Of a DNA stretch of 20,823 nucleotides, positions 1 to 7,677 are shown piece after piece; position 1 is the stretch's first letter, and every line of letters starts with the position of its first letter. Under the pieces are notes generated by a model. It was not told the DNA's origin. It did no database searches and saw nothing but the letters and a program-made list of their open reading frames with translations. Source of the DNA: an uncultured bacterium (lineage in GTDB: Bacteria; Actinomycetota; Coriobacteriia; Coriobacteriales; Coriobacteriaceae); contig CAJMMX010000044.1 of NCBI GenBank assembly GCA_905214615.1, forward strand, positions 1 through 20,823. The letters run 5' to 3'. Both the position numbers and the translations under genes were made by a program.

Positions 1-3000
1 CATGCGGGTGTAAAGGTCGTTATCCTCATCTAACACATAAGCGATACCGCCGCTCATACCAGCCGCAAAGTTTTTGCCGGTTTTACCTAAAACTACGACA
101 CGTCCGCCTGTCATATACTCACAGCCATGGTCTCCGACACCTTCTACGACTGCGGAAGCGCCTGAGTTACGCACGCAGAAACGCTCGCCTGCCACACCGC
201 TGATGAATGCTTTTCCGCTCGTTGCACCATAAAGGGCTACGTTACCAATGATGATATTCTCGTCTTTTTTGTATTTTACACCTGCCGGGGCATAAACCAC
301 TAATTTACCACCGGAAAGTCCCTTGCCAAAGTAGTCGTTGGCGTCGCCGCACACGTTGAGCGTAATGCCGCGCGGCAGGAAGGCGCCAAAGCTCTGACCA
401 GCCGAGCCGTCGCAATCGATAGTGATGGAGCCGGCGGGCAGGCCCTCGGGATGCGCCTTGGTCACCGCATTGCCCAAGATGGTGCCCACGCAACGGTTAA
501 CGTTGGCGATGTCGGCATGGAAGCGAATCGGGCGCAGGTGCGCGCGAGCGTCGGCCGTGTAGGGCACAAACAGCGTGGAGTCGAGCGTCTTGTCGAGCTC
601 GCTGTCCGCAGCCATCTGCGGCAGGAAGTGACGGCCGTCGGCACCCGGGATGTGGGCACCAAACTCACAGGTCGCGCTCGCCAGCACGGGCGTCAGATCG
701 AGCAGGTTGGCCTTACGGTTGCCCGGGACCTCAATCTGGCGCAAGCACTCGGGATGGCCGACCATCTCGTCGACGGTGCGGAAGCCCAGGCTCGCCATGA
801 CCTCGCGCAGCTGCTCGGCAACAAAGAGCATAAAGTGCTCGACGTGCTCGGGCTTACCGCGGAAGCCGTGACGCAGGCGGCAGTTTTGCGTCGCGATGCC
901 GGCCGGGCAGGTGTCCTGCTGGCAGTCGCGCTGCATGAGGCAACCCATGGAGATGAGCGGCATGGTCGCAAAGCCAAACTCCTCGGCGCCCAGCAAGCAG
1001 GCGACGGCGACGTCGGTGCCGTCCATGAGCTTGCCGTCGGCCTCGAGCACCACGCGGGAGCGCAGGCCGTTTTGCAGCAGCGTCTGCTGGGCCTCGGCAA
1101 GACCGAGCTCCAGCGGCAGACCCGCGTGCCAGATCGAATCGCGAGCAGCGGCACCTGAGCCGCCGTTGTGGCCGCTGATCAAAATCTTGTCGGCAGCGCC
1201 CTTGGCAACGCCGGTGGCGATGGTGCCGACGCCGGCCTCGCTGACCAGCTTGACCGACACGCGCGCGCCGGGGTTGGCGTTCTTAAGGTCAAAGATGAGC
1301 TCGGCCAGGTCCTCGATAGAGTAGATGTCGTGGTGCGGCGGAGGCGAGATCAGGCCGATGCCGGGCGTGGACTGACGGACCTCGGCGATCCAGGGGTAGA
1401 CCTTCTTGCCGGGTAGGTGGCCACCCTCGCCGGGCTTGGCGCCCTGGGCCATCTTGATCTGAATCTCGAAGGCGCTGCACAGGTAGCGGCTCGTCACGCC
1501 AAAGCGCGCGCTTGCCACCTGCTTGATGGCGGAGTTCTTTGAGTCACCGTTAGCCAGCGGGGTCTCGCGACGCGGGTCCTCGCCGCCCTCGCCCGAGTTG
1601 GAGCGTCCGTGCAGGCGATTCATGGCGATGGCCATGCACTCGTGCGCCTCTTTGCTGATGGAGCCGTACGACATGGCGCCGGTGTTAAAGCGGCGGACGA
1701 TGTTGAGCGCGGGCTCCACCTCATCGAGCGAAACCGGCGTGCGTCCGCTGGCATTAAAGTCGAGCAGGTCGCGTAGGCGCACGGCACGGCCGGTGCGGTG
1801 CAGGCGGGCGCTGTACTCCTTAAAGGTGTCGTAGCTGTCCTCACGGCAGGCGGTCTGCAGCAGGTAGACGGTCTGAGGGTCAATCAGGTGATCCTCGCCA
1901 CCGAGCGGGCGCCACTTGGTCAGACCCAGCGTGGGCAGCTGATCGGGAGCCGGGCTCTTAAGGATGGCGAGCGCGGCGTCATAGCGCTCGTTTTGCTCGC
2001 GTTCAACGTCCTCGACACCCATACCGCCCACACGGCTCACCGTGCCGGCAAAGTACGCGTTGACGAACTCCGGCGTAAAGCCCACGACCTCGAAGATCTG
2101 CGCCGAATGGTAGCTCTGCACCGTGGAGATGCCCATCTTGGACATGATGGAGACGATGCCGGCGGTCGCAGCCTTGTTGTAGTTGGCGATGCCCTGCTCG
2201 GCCGTCACGTCCAGGTCGCCGTATGCCGCCAGATCGCGGATGCACGCATGTGCGTTGTACGGATAGATGCCGCTCGCGGAGTAGCCCACCAGTGCCGCAA
2301 AGTCGTGCGGAGACACGGCGTCGCCGCACTCCACCACGATATCGGCAAAGGTGCGCACGCCGGCGCGGATCAGGTGGTTGTGCACGCAGCCCACGGCAAG
2401 CAGCGACGGCACGGGCACCTCGCCCGCTCCGGCGCGATCGCTCAGCACCACAATGTTCACGCCGTCGCGGACCGCAGCCTCGACGTCTTCGGCAAGCTGT
2501 TTGAGCGCAGTCTGCAGCGCGCCCTCGCCGGCATCGCGGCGGTAGACGGCACGGAAACGGCGGGTCTTAAAGCCAACACGGTCAATCGCGCAAATGCGGT
2601 CGAACTCCTCCTCGCTCAGCAGCGGGCGCTCCAGGCGCACCAGCTGGCAGGCCGTACGGGAGTCCTCGAGCAGGTTGCCGTGGTTGCCCAGGTAGAGCGT
2701 GGTCGAAGTCACCATATGCTCGCGCAGGGCATCGATCGGAGGATTCGTGACCTGAGCGATCAGCTGATAGAAGTAGTCAAAGAACGAACGCGTCTTCTTG
2801 GACAGGCAGGCCAGCGGCGCGTCGATGCCCATCGAGGCGAGCGGGGCCTTGCCCTGCTGGGCCATGGGACGCACGACCTCGTCAACATCATCCCAGTGAT
2901 ACCCGAGCTTAGCCATGCGCACGGCGGCGGACACCTCGGCATCCTCGGCGGGCGCGGGCGCGGCGGGCTCATCGAGCGCGTCGACGGTCAGCGTCTCCTC

Positions 3001-4335
3001 GGCAATCCAATCACGGTAGGGCTTTTCCTTGGCGTAACGGGCGCGCAGCTCGTCGTTGTAGATCACGCGGCCGCGGGCAAAGTCGACCTCGAGCATCTGA
3101 CCCGGTCCCAAGCAGCCGCTCGTCAGGATGTTCTCGGGGCGCACCTCGATGGTGCCCACCTCGCTCGCCAGCATAAAGCGGCCGTCGCGCGTCACATAGT
3201 AGCGAGCCGGGCGCAGGCCGTTACGGTCAAGGGCGGCACCCAGGGTACGACCATCGGTAAAGGCGATAGCGGCAGGACCGTCCCACGGCTCCATGAGCAT
3301 GGACTGGTAAGCGTCGTAGGCGCGGCGCTCCTCACTCAGGCTGTCGTTGTGGTCCCACGGCTCGGGCAGCAACATGGACGCGGCACGCGTGAGCGGGCGA
3401 CCGTTCATGACCAAAAATTCGAGCACGTTATCCAGAATCGCGGAGTCGGAACCCTCGCGGTTGATGATGGGCATCACGCGCTCAAGATCGTGCTGCAGCA
3501 CGGGGCTGTACAGGTTGGGCTCGCGGGCGCGAATCCAGTTGACGTTGCCCTTGAGGGTGTTGATCTCGCCGTTGTGGATAATAAAGCGGTTGGGGTGCGC
3601 ACGCTCCCAACTGGGCGTGGTGTTGGTGGAGTAGCGCGAGTGTACGAGCGCCACGGCCGTTTTGACAGCGGCGTCGTTGAGATCGATGAAGAAGCGGCGC
3701 ATCTGCGTGGCCACAAGCATGCCCTTGTACACGATGGTGCGCGAGCTCATGGAGCAGACGTAGAAAATCTTGTCGCGCAGGGCAAACTCGGCGTCGGCCT
3801 TCTTCTCGATGGTGCGGCGGCACACGTACAGGCGGCGCTCGAATGCGTCGCCGGCCGGCGTGTCGTCGGGGCGGCCCAGAAAGGCCTGCAGGATGGTAGG
3901 CATGCAGGCGCGGGCCGTCTCGCCCAAATCGTGCGGGTCGACCGGCACCTCGCGCCAAAAGAGCAGCGGCACGCCGGCCTCGGCGCAGCCCTCCTCAAAC
4001 ACGCGACGGGCATCCTCTACGCCCTTGTCGTCCTGCGGGAAGAACAGCATGGCCACGCCATAGTCGCCCTCTGCCGGCAGAATCTGGCCGCACTTTTGGG
4101 CCTCTTTACGGAAAAAGTGATGCGGAACCTGGAACAGGATGCCGGCGCCGTCGCCGGTGTTCTTCTCGAGTCCCGTGCCGCCGCGGTGCTCCAAGTTGAC
4201 CAGAATGGACAGTGCATCGTCCAGAATCTGGTGATGGCGCTCACCATTGATATCGGCAAGCGCGCCGATGCCACATGCATCGTGGTCGAATTCGGGGCGA
4301 TAAAGGCCCTGCTGCTGAGCGGAATCTGCCTGCAT
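1..4335 (-). CDS. gltB: Glutamate synthase large (alpha) subunit, 3' end beyond window
   Basis: The large subunit of glutamate synthase makes two glutamates from glutamine and 2-oxoglutarate in the cytoplasm, with electrons from a small subunit (GltD, not in the window). The frame is open for 1445 codons from ATG 4335-4333, preceded by GGGGAGG, to the left edge. Cys21, in HDACGIG, would become the N-terminal nucleophile of the class II amidotransferase domain after removal of a 20-residue propeptide. Cys1132, Cys1138 and Cys1143 (C-x5-C-x4-C) match the 3Fe-4S ligands, following the FMN/synthase barrel. The Gly-rich C-terminal beta-helix domain begins near residue 1240. Family proteins are about 1500 residues, so roughly 50-80 are missing off the edge. 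The last ~310 bases in the window are about 50% GC with three TTA leucine codons (301-303, 88-90, 31-33), against about 65% GC just before. The protein still reads as GltB across the change. Identification is very secure. Confidence 0.97.
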   Translation of the reverse strand, partial: MQADSAQQQGLYRPEFDHDACGIGALADINGERHHQILDDALSILVNLEHRGGTGLEKNTGDGAGILFQVPHHFFRKEAQKCGQILPAEGDYGVAMLFFPQDDKGVEDARRVFEEGCAEAGVPLLFWREVPVDPHDLGETARACMPTILQAFLGRPDDTPAGDAFERRLYVCRRTIEKKADAEFALRDKIFYVCSMSSRTIVYKGMLVATQMRRFFIDLNDAAVKTAVALVHSRYSTNTTPSWERAHPNRFIIHNGEINTLKGNVNWIRAREPNLYSPVLQHDLERVMPIINREGSDSAILDNVLEFLVMNGRPLTRAASMLLPEPWDHNDSLSEERRAYDAYQSMLMEPWDGPAAIAFTDGRTLGAALDRNGLRPARYYVTRDGRFMLASEVGTIEVRPENILTSGCLGPGQMLEVDFARGRVIYNDELRARYAKEKPYRDWIAEETLTVDALDEPAAPAPAEDAEVSAAVRMAKLGYHWDDVDEVVRPMAQQGKAPLASMGIDAPLACLSKKTRSFFDYFYQLIAQVTNPPIDALREHMVTSTTLYLGNHGNLLEDSRTACQLVRLERPLLSEEEFDRICAIDRVGFKTRRFRAVYRRDAGEGALQTALKQLAEDVEAAVRDGVNIVVLSDRAGAGEVPVPSLLAVGCVHNHLIRAGVRTFADIVVECGDAVSPHDFAALVGYSASGIYPYNAHACIRDLAAYGDLDVTAEQGIANYNKAATAGIVSIMSKMGISTVQSYHSAQIFEVVGFTPEFVNAYFAGTVSRVGGMGVEDVEREQNERYDAALAILKSPAPDQLPTLGLTKWRPLGGEDHLIDPQTVYLLQTACREDSYDTFKEYSARLHRTGRAVRLRDLLDFNASGRTPVSLDEVEPALNIVRRFNTGAMSYGSISKEAHECMAIAMNRLHGRSNSGEGGEDPRRETPLANGDSKNSAIKQVASARFGVTSRYLCSAFEIQIKMAQGAKPGEGGHLPGKKVYPWIAEVRQSTPGIGLISPPPHHDIYSIEDLAELIFDLKNANPGARVSVKLVSEAGVGTIATGVAKGAADKILISGHNGGSGAAARDSIWHAGLPLELGLAEAQQTLLQNGLRSRVVLEADGKLMDGTDVAVACLLGAEEFGFATMPLISMGCLMQRDCQQDTCPAGIATQNCRLRHGFRGKPEHVEHFMLFVAEQLREVMASLGFRTVDEMVGHPECLRQIEVPGNRKANLLDLTPVLASATCEFGAHIPGADGRHFLPQMAADSELDKTLDSTLFVPYTADARAHLRPIRFHADIANVNRCVGTILGNAVTKAHPEGLPAGSITIDCDGSAGQSFGAFLPRGITLNVCGDANDYFGKGLSGGKLVVYAPAGVKYKKDENIIIGNVALYGATSGKAFISGVAGERFCVRNSGASAVVEGVGDHGCEYMTGGRVVVLGKTGKNFAAGMSGGIAYVLDEDNDLYTRM

Positions 4336-4698
4336 CGCGATCCTCCCCTAGATATTTAGACAGTCAGTTGAATAGGCATACTAGGAGCATCGCCGGCCTG
4401 TTGTGTTTCCCACCCGTTTCGAAACAATCGCGTAACGCACGCCCTACGAGTGGACACCGCCGACCTCAAGGGCGACAACAAGGGCCCCAGGTTCGGCCCG
4501 CAATCTTACCGCTTCAAACATCTCAATCTGTAACAGGAAGACCCAATTTCCATCCCTAGTTGTTACAGATCAAGACATTTCGGCAATCCCCTTTCACCAT
4601 CCTATTCAAATACAACAATTTTGTTAGTTTTGGTTAACTTTTGAGCCTAATACGGGTATCCTTTGCGGCGTCAAACAAACGACACACAGGAGCGCACC
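4336..4698. other. Divergent intergenic region between gltB and mntH
   Basis: This 363-bp stretch separates the divergent gltB and mntH starts and must hold both promoters. No convincing -35/-10 pair stands out for either gene. It contains a perfect 10-bp palindrome GTTTCGAAAC at 4416-4425, about 80-90 bases upstream of the gltB start. It also holds one copy of the 55-bp inverted-repeat element (4521-4575). An AT-rich segment at about 4600-4660 is the likeliest place for the mntH promoter. No gene-sized open frame with a ribosome binding site is seen. Confidence 0.6.
4521..4575. repeat. 55-bp inverted-repeat element, copy A
   Basis: Left arm TCTCAATCTGTAAC (4521-4534) and right arm GTTACAGATCAAGA (4562-4575) pair at 12 of 14 positions around a 27-base centre. 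The centre includes GACCCAATTTCCA. Copies B and C downstream of mntH have the same arm length, centre length and orientation. Here the element lies 123 bases upstream of the mntH ATG. No open frame is involved. Confidence 0.85.
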
Positions 4699-5955
4699 AT
4701 GCTCAACCATCTCAAACAACACTTTGGTTCCCGGCGCACCGGCGGTCACGGAGGCCTAGACATTGCGCGGCATATCGGCCCCGGGCTGCTCGTGACCGTC
4801 GGCTTTATCGACCCGGGCAACTGGGCCTCCAATATGGCCGCGGGCTCGCAGTTTGGCTACGCGCTGCTGTGGATCGTCACGCTGTCCACGATTATGCTCA
4901 TCGTGCTGCAGCACAACGCGGCGCACTTGGGCATCGCCACGGGCGCCTGCCTTGCCGAGGCCACGACCCGCTTTCTCCCCCGCATCGTGGGACGCGCGGT
5001 GCTCGGCAGCGCCTATCTCGCGACCATCGCCACCGCCATGGCCGAAGTCCTGGGCGGCGCGATTGCCCTTCAAATGCTCTTTGGGCTGCCCGTGCGTGCG
5101 GGCTGCGTCATCGTGGCGGCAGTATCGATGGCGATGCTCATGACGAACTCCTACAAGCGAGCCGAACGCTGGATCATCGCCTTCGTAGGCGTGGTAGGAC
5201 TCTCGTTTTTGGCCGAGCTCGCACTAGTCAAGGTCGACTGGCCGCAAGCCGCCGCAAGCTGGATCACGCCCAGTATGCCCACTGGCTCTGCCGCGATTAT
5301 CGTGAGTGTCCTGGGTGCGGTCGTTATGCCACACAACCTTTTTCTGCACTCCGAGGTCATCCAATCCATGCACTTCGAAGGCCAAGGCGAGCAGGTTATC
5401 GAAGAGCGTCTGCGCTACGAGCTCTTCGACACGCTCTTTTCGATGGGCGTGGGCTGGGCAATCAACTCGGCCATGGTCATCCTGGCCGCAACGACCTTCT
5501 TTGCGCACGGCATGGTCGTAGACGACCTCGCCGTCGCAGCGGCCACGCTCTCCCCCATTCTGGGCCCGGCGAGCTCGACCATCTTTGCGGTAGCGCTGCT
5601 GTTCGCGGGACTATCGAGCAGCGTGACAGCGGGCATGGCGGCGGGGACCATCACTGCGGGCATGTTCGACGAGGAATACGATATCCACGACCGACATTCC
5701 TCGATCGGGGTGGCGGCCTGTTTCGTCGGCGCAGTGACGGCGTGCCTGGTCGTCCCAAATCCTTTTGAAGGTCTCATCTGGAGTCAGGCACTGCTGTCGC
5801 TTCAGCTACCGATTACGGTCTTTGTGCTCATACGGCTCACCAGTTCACCCCGCGTCATGGGCAAATACGCCAATTCGCGTCCACTCAACGCGCTGCTCGT
5901 AGGGATCGGTGCCATCGTGACGATTCTCGATGTCGTGTTGTTGACAGGGATGTAA
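4699..5955 (+). CDS. mntH: Nramp-family divalent metal (Mn2+/Fe2+) transporter
   Basis: This encodes a 418-residue polytopic inner-membrane protein of the Nramp family, which imports Mn2+ or Fe2+ with protons. The TM1 metal-binding motif DPGNW is at residues 38-42 and the TM6 motif MPHN at 210-213. Both contribute metal ligands in characterised MntH proteins. Hydrophobic segments run through the whole length, which is typical for the family. ATG 4699 was chosen because AGGAG lies 8 bases upstream; an in-frame ATG 36 bases earlier has no ribosome binding site and adds a non-family leader. The gene stands alone, divergent from gltB and flanked by inverted-repeat elements. A manganese- or iron-responsive regulator is plausible, but no clear operator was seen. 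The family call is secure. Mn2+ versus Fe2+ preference cannot be settled from sequence. Confidence 0.93.
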   Translation: MLNHLKQHFGSRRTGGHGGLDIARHIGPGLLVTVGFIDPGNWASNMAAGSQFGYALLWIVTLSTIMLIVLQHNAAHLGIATGACLAEATTRFLPRIVGRAVLGSAYLATIATAMAEVLGGAIALQMLFGLPVRAGCVIVAAVSMAMLMTNSYKRAERWIIAFVGVVGLSFLAELALVKVDWPQAAASWITPSMPTGSAAIIVSVLGAVVMPHNLFLHSEVIQSMHFEGQGEQVIEERLRYELFDTLFSMGVGWAINSAMVILAATTFFAHGMVVDDLAVAAATLSPILGPASSTIFAVALLFAGLSSSVTAGMAAGTITAGMFDEEYDIHDRHSSIGVAACFVGAVTACLVVPNPFEGLIWSQALLSLQLPITVFVLIRLTSSPRVMGKYANSRPLNALLVGIGAIVTILDVVLLTGM

Positions 5956-5982
5956 TGGGGCGGGGCACCTACTCAGGCAAAC

Positions 5983-6039
5983 GTCTCGATCTGTAACATC
6001 TAGACCCGCTTTCGATGTCTAGATGTTACAGATTGAGAT
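5983..6039. repeat. 55-bp inverted-repeat element, copy B (extended stem)
   Basis: This is the best-formed copy. The 22-base left arm (5983-6004, ending GTAACATCTAGA) and right arm (6018-6039, beginning TCTAGATGTTAC) pair at 20 of 22 positions around a 13-base loop. It starts 28 bases after the mntH stop, so RNA from mntH would fold here. There is no T-run, so it is not a classical terminator. The core 5984-6038 aligns base for base in length with copies A and C. Confidence 0.88.
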
Positions 6040-6061
6040 CTTCTGCCGGACGGTTTTGGTT

Positions 6062-6120
6062 TGTCTCGATATGTAACAAGTGGGCCCAATTTCCACCGTT
6101 AGACGTTACAGATTAAGACA
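6062..6120. repeat. 55-bp inverted-repeat element, copy C
   Basis: Arms at 6062-6077 (ending ATGTAAC) and 6105-6120 (starting GTTACAGATTAAG) pair at 13 of 16 positions. The 27-base centre (6078-6104) shares CCCAATTTCCA with copy A. It lies 25 bases beyond the core of copy B in the same orientation, giving a tandem pair after mntH. Confidence 0.82.
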
Positions 6121-6187
6121 AAAGGTCGGCCGGACTCACAACAGACAGGATCGGCCAACAGCAGCCGTGATCCCTTGGGGACGGAGG

Positions 6188-6224
6188 AAAAGGGCCCCGG
6201 CCGGGATGACCGCCCGGAGCCCTT
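6188..6224 (-). terminator. Rho-independent terminator after the rubredoxin gene
   Basis: Two 15-base arms (6190-6204 and 6210-6224) pair at 13 of 15 positions around a 5-base loop. Read on the minus strand the stem is followed by TTTT (6188-6191). It lies about 40 bases past the rubredoxin stop. Confidence 0.8.
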
Positions 6225-6264
6225 GGACAGAGCTATGTTCGGCTGTTTGCCGTGTGTCTGTGAG

Positions 6265-6408
6265 CTACTCCTCGACGAGCTCAAACTGATCGGGACCGAC
6301 GCCGCACACCGGGCACACATAATCCTCGGGCAGCTCGGGCGTATCGACCTCAACCTCGTAACCGCAAACGACGCACACGAACTTATACGTCTTCTTCTCC
6401 TCAGCCAT
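6265..6408 (-). CDS. Rubredoxin
   Basis: This encodes a 47-residue cytoplasmic one-iron electron carrier. Cys12, Cys15, Cys32 and Cys35, in VCVVCGY and VCPVCGVG, give the two CxxC knuckles that bind Fe(Cys)4. The length is slightly short for rubredoxins (usually about 52-54). ATG 6408 has GAGAGGAG upstream. In anaerobes rubredoxin passes electrons to flavodiiron proteins, rubrerythrin or superoxide reductase, removing O2, NO or peroxide. The next gene upstream on the same strand is a flavin reductase, the usual fusion partner in high-molecular-weight rubredoxin. A good promoter lies just upstream, so it can be transcribed independently. No partner oxidase is visible in the window. Confidence 0.95.
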   Translation of the reverse strand: MAEEKKTYKFVCVVCGYEVEVDTPELPEDYVCPVCGVGPDQFELVEE

Positions 6409-6452
6409 GATGTTCTCCTCTCAAACGCGACTGGTGATGTACTTCATTTATC

Positions 6453-6480
6453 AGTATAGATTCTCAATAATATAATGCAA
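6453..6480 (-). promoter_or_regulatory. Sigma-70-type promoter for the rubredoxin gene
   Basis: On the minus strand TTGCAT (6480-6475) and TATACT (6458-6453) are separated by 16 bases. The surroundings are unusually AT-rich, and the rubredoxin ATG follows about 45 bases downstream. This is a match to the consensus by eye, not mapped. Confidence 0.7.
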
Positions 6481-6497
6481 GTATTTTTAAAACATTT

Positions 6498-7001
6498 CTA
6501 GCCTTGATACGAGGACGCCTTCGGAGGCGTCTTGCCCTTCAGGACCTTATGGTAGTAATCGTAGGTGAGCGGCGTCTCGTCACTCAAGCGCTCGGCATCC
6601 TCGACCTCGCCGATAAACAGTAGATGCGTGCCAACATCCACAGTGTCGATCAAATGGCAGCTAAACAGGGCCGCCGCGTGCTCGGGCACATAGGGCATGC
6701 CCAGAGCCGTCTCGCGGGTCTCGTATTTGGCAAACTTGTCATAATCGCTGCTGGTGCGGAACCCAAAGTTACCGATGTAGAGCATATCGGCGGTCTGATC
6801 GATCACGGTCAGCGCGAACGCTTTGGCCGAAGCGATGACGCCCGAGGTGACGTTGTCCTTGTTCACGGCAACCGAAATGCGCGGCGGCATGGACGTCACC
6901 TGCACCGCCGTATTGATGACGCAGCCGGCGCGCAGCCCGTCTGCCGCGGCGCTCACCACGTACAGACCGCTCGGCATGGTAAAGAACGCTGTTTTGTCCA
7001 T
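6498..7001 (-). CDS. Flavin reductase-like (FMN-binding split barrel) protein, Hrb N-domain type
   Basis: This encodes a 167-residue soluble protein of the flavin reductase-like family, which binds FMN and usually moves electrons from NAD(P)H to a flavin or a protein partner. The N-terminal stretch (MPSGLYVVSA, then NTAVQVTSMPPRISVAVNK) is the typical FMN-binding core. The C-terminus, with YDYYHKVLKGKTPPKASSY, resembles the linker that joins the flavin reductase and rubredoxin domains in the high-molecular-weight rubredoxin (Hrb) of acetogens. Here that linker ends in a stop, and a separate rubredoxin gene starts 89 bases further on. ATG 7001 is preferred because AGGGGAG lies about 8 bases upstream; a longer in-frame start at 7052 lacks a site and overlaps a terminator. 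It probably acts with the rubredoxin in oxidative or nitrosative stress defence (inference). Confidence 0.88.
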   Translation of the reverse strand: MDKTAFFTMPSGLYVVSAAADGLRAGCVINTAVQVTSMPPRISVAVNKDNVTSGVIASAKAFALTVIDQTADMLYIGNFGFRTSSDYDKFAKYETRETALGMPYVPEHAAALFSCHLIDTVDVGTHLLFIGEVEDAERLSDETPLTYDYYHKVLKGKTPPKASSYQG

Positions 7002-7051
7002 AACGATCACTCCCCTAACCCGGGTTGGAACCTCATGGATGTATGTACCCA

Positions 7052-7085
7052 CAAAAAGGCGGCACCCATAACGGACGCCGCCTTT
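7052..7085 (-). terminator. Terminator hairpin between smpB and the flavin reductase gene
   Basis: Perfect 9-base arms AAAGGCGGC (7055-7063) and GCCGCCTTT (7077-7085) flank a 13-base loop. Read on the minus strand the stem runs into a TTTTT tract (7053-7057). It would end transcripts coming from smpB. Confidence 0.82.
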
Positions 7086-7131
7086 GAAACATATGTGTCA
7101 GAACAGTAAGAAAGATGAGACACCCGCAGCT

Positions 7132-7190
7132 GCGGTGAAATAGGGACTGAATAGCCCCTCAAACAGGCAAACCAGTCCGTATTCCACCGC
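7132..7190. repeat. 59-bp long-stem inverted repeat downstream of smpB
   Basis: Arms of 18 bases, 7132-7149 (GCGGTGAAATAGGGACTG) and 7173-7190, pair at 16 of 18 positions around a 23-base loop. It sits 17 bases past the smpB stop and before a separate terminator. There is no T-run and no open frame. It differs in sequence from the 55-bp family near mntH. It could be a mobile or REP-like palindrome, or a structured 3' UTR. Confidence 0.75.
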
Positions 7191-7206
7191 AACTTATGAA
7201 GGACGG

Positions 7207-7677
7207 TCAGCGGTTGCGTTCCTTGAGGGCGCGGTCGATCTCGCGTTGGACATCACGCTTGGCCATGTCCTCGCGCTTGTCGTAGAGCTTCTTGCCGCGA
7301 CCCAGGCCCAGCAGCAGTTTTACGCGACCGTCGGTATTAAAGTAGAGCTCCAACGGAACCAGCGCATAACCACGGTTGCGAAGTTTGCCGTCAAGAAAGT
7401 CGATCTCCTTGCGATGCAGCAGCAGACGGCGCCGACGGTCGGGATCGCGATTCCACACGCCACCATGGCTATAAGGGTGGATATGCAGGCCGACGAGCCA
7501 GCACTCCCCGCCACGAATCAGTGCAAAGGTATCGGTAATCTGGCAGGCGCGCTCGCGAATCGACTTGACCTCGGTACCGCTCAGCTCAATACCGCACTCA
7601 AACGTCTCATCGATAAAGTACTCGTGATGTGCCGAGCGATTCTTGGAAATGAGCTTGCGCTCGCGCTTACTGGGCAT
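7207..7677 (-). CDS. smpB: SsrA-binding protein SmpB
   Basis: SmpB binds tmRNA and brings it to stalled ribosomes, so that the nascent peptide is tagged and the mRNA released. The 156-residue length is standard. The conserved core is clear: KNRSAHHEYFIDETFECGIELSGTEVKS, then HIHPYSHGG, RRRLLLHRKEI, and LLLGLGRGKKLYDKR followed by the basic C-terminal tail. The start at ATG 7677 has AAGGAGG 7 bases upstream; longer frames extend into the preceding gene out of family. The first 11 bases overlap the end of the TPR gene, so translation is probably coupled. No tmRNA (ssrA) gene was recognised nearby. In many Gram-positives smpB follows rnr, but here rnr lies about 8.5 kb upstream. Confidence 0.96.
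   Translation of the reverse strand: MPSKRERKLISKNRSAHHEYFIDETFECGIELSGTEVKSIRERACQITDTFALIRGGECWLVGLHIHPYSHGGVWNRDPDRRRRLLLHRKEIDFLDGKLRNRGYALVPLELYFNTDGRVKLLLGLGRGKKLYDKREDMAKRDVQREIDRALKERNR

Noticed and set aside
1798..4359. An 853-codon open frame on the plus strand antisense to gltB
   Set aside because: The opposite strand encodes textbook GltB with all cofactor residues. Long antisense frames are expected in GC-rich genes, and this one has no recognisable domain and is rich in His, Arg and Ala as shadow frames are.
4620..4698. A possible MntR/DtxR-type operator near GGTTAAC and CCTAA in front of mntH
   Set aside because: The half-sites do not form a convincing symmetric site, and no regulator gene is present. 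The match is too loose to annotate.
4641..5768. A 375-codon plus-strand frame overlapping mntH
   Set aside because: It is out of frame with the Nramp protein, Arg/His-rich and without motifs, so it is a shadow frame.
7002..7206. A tmRNA (ssrA) gene next to smpB
   Set aside because: The gap is only about 200 bases, holds a terminator and a hairpin, and has no tRNA-like ends or tag-peptide frame.
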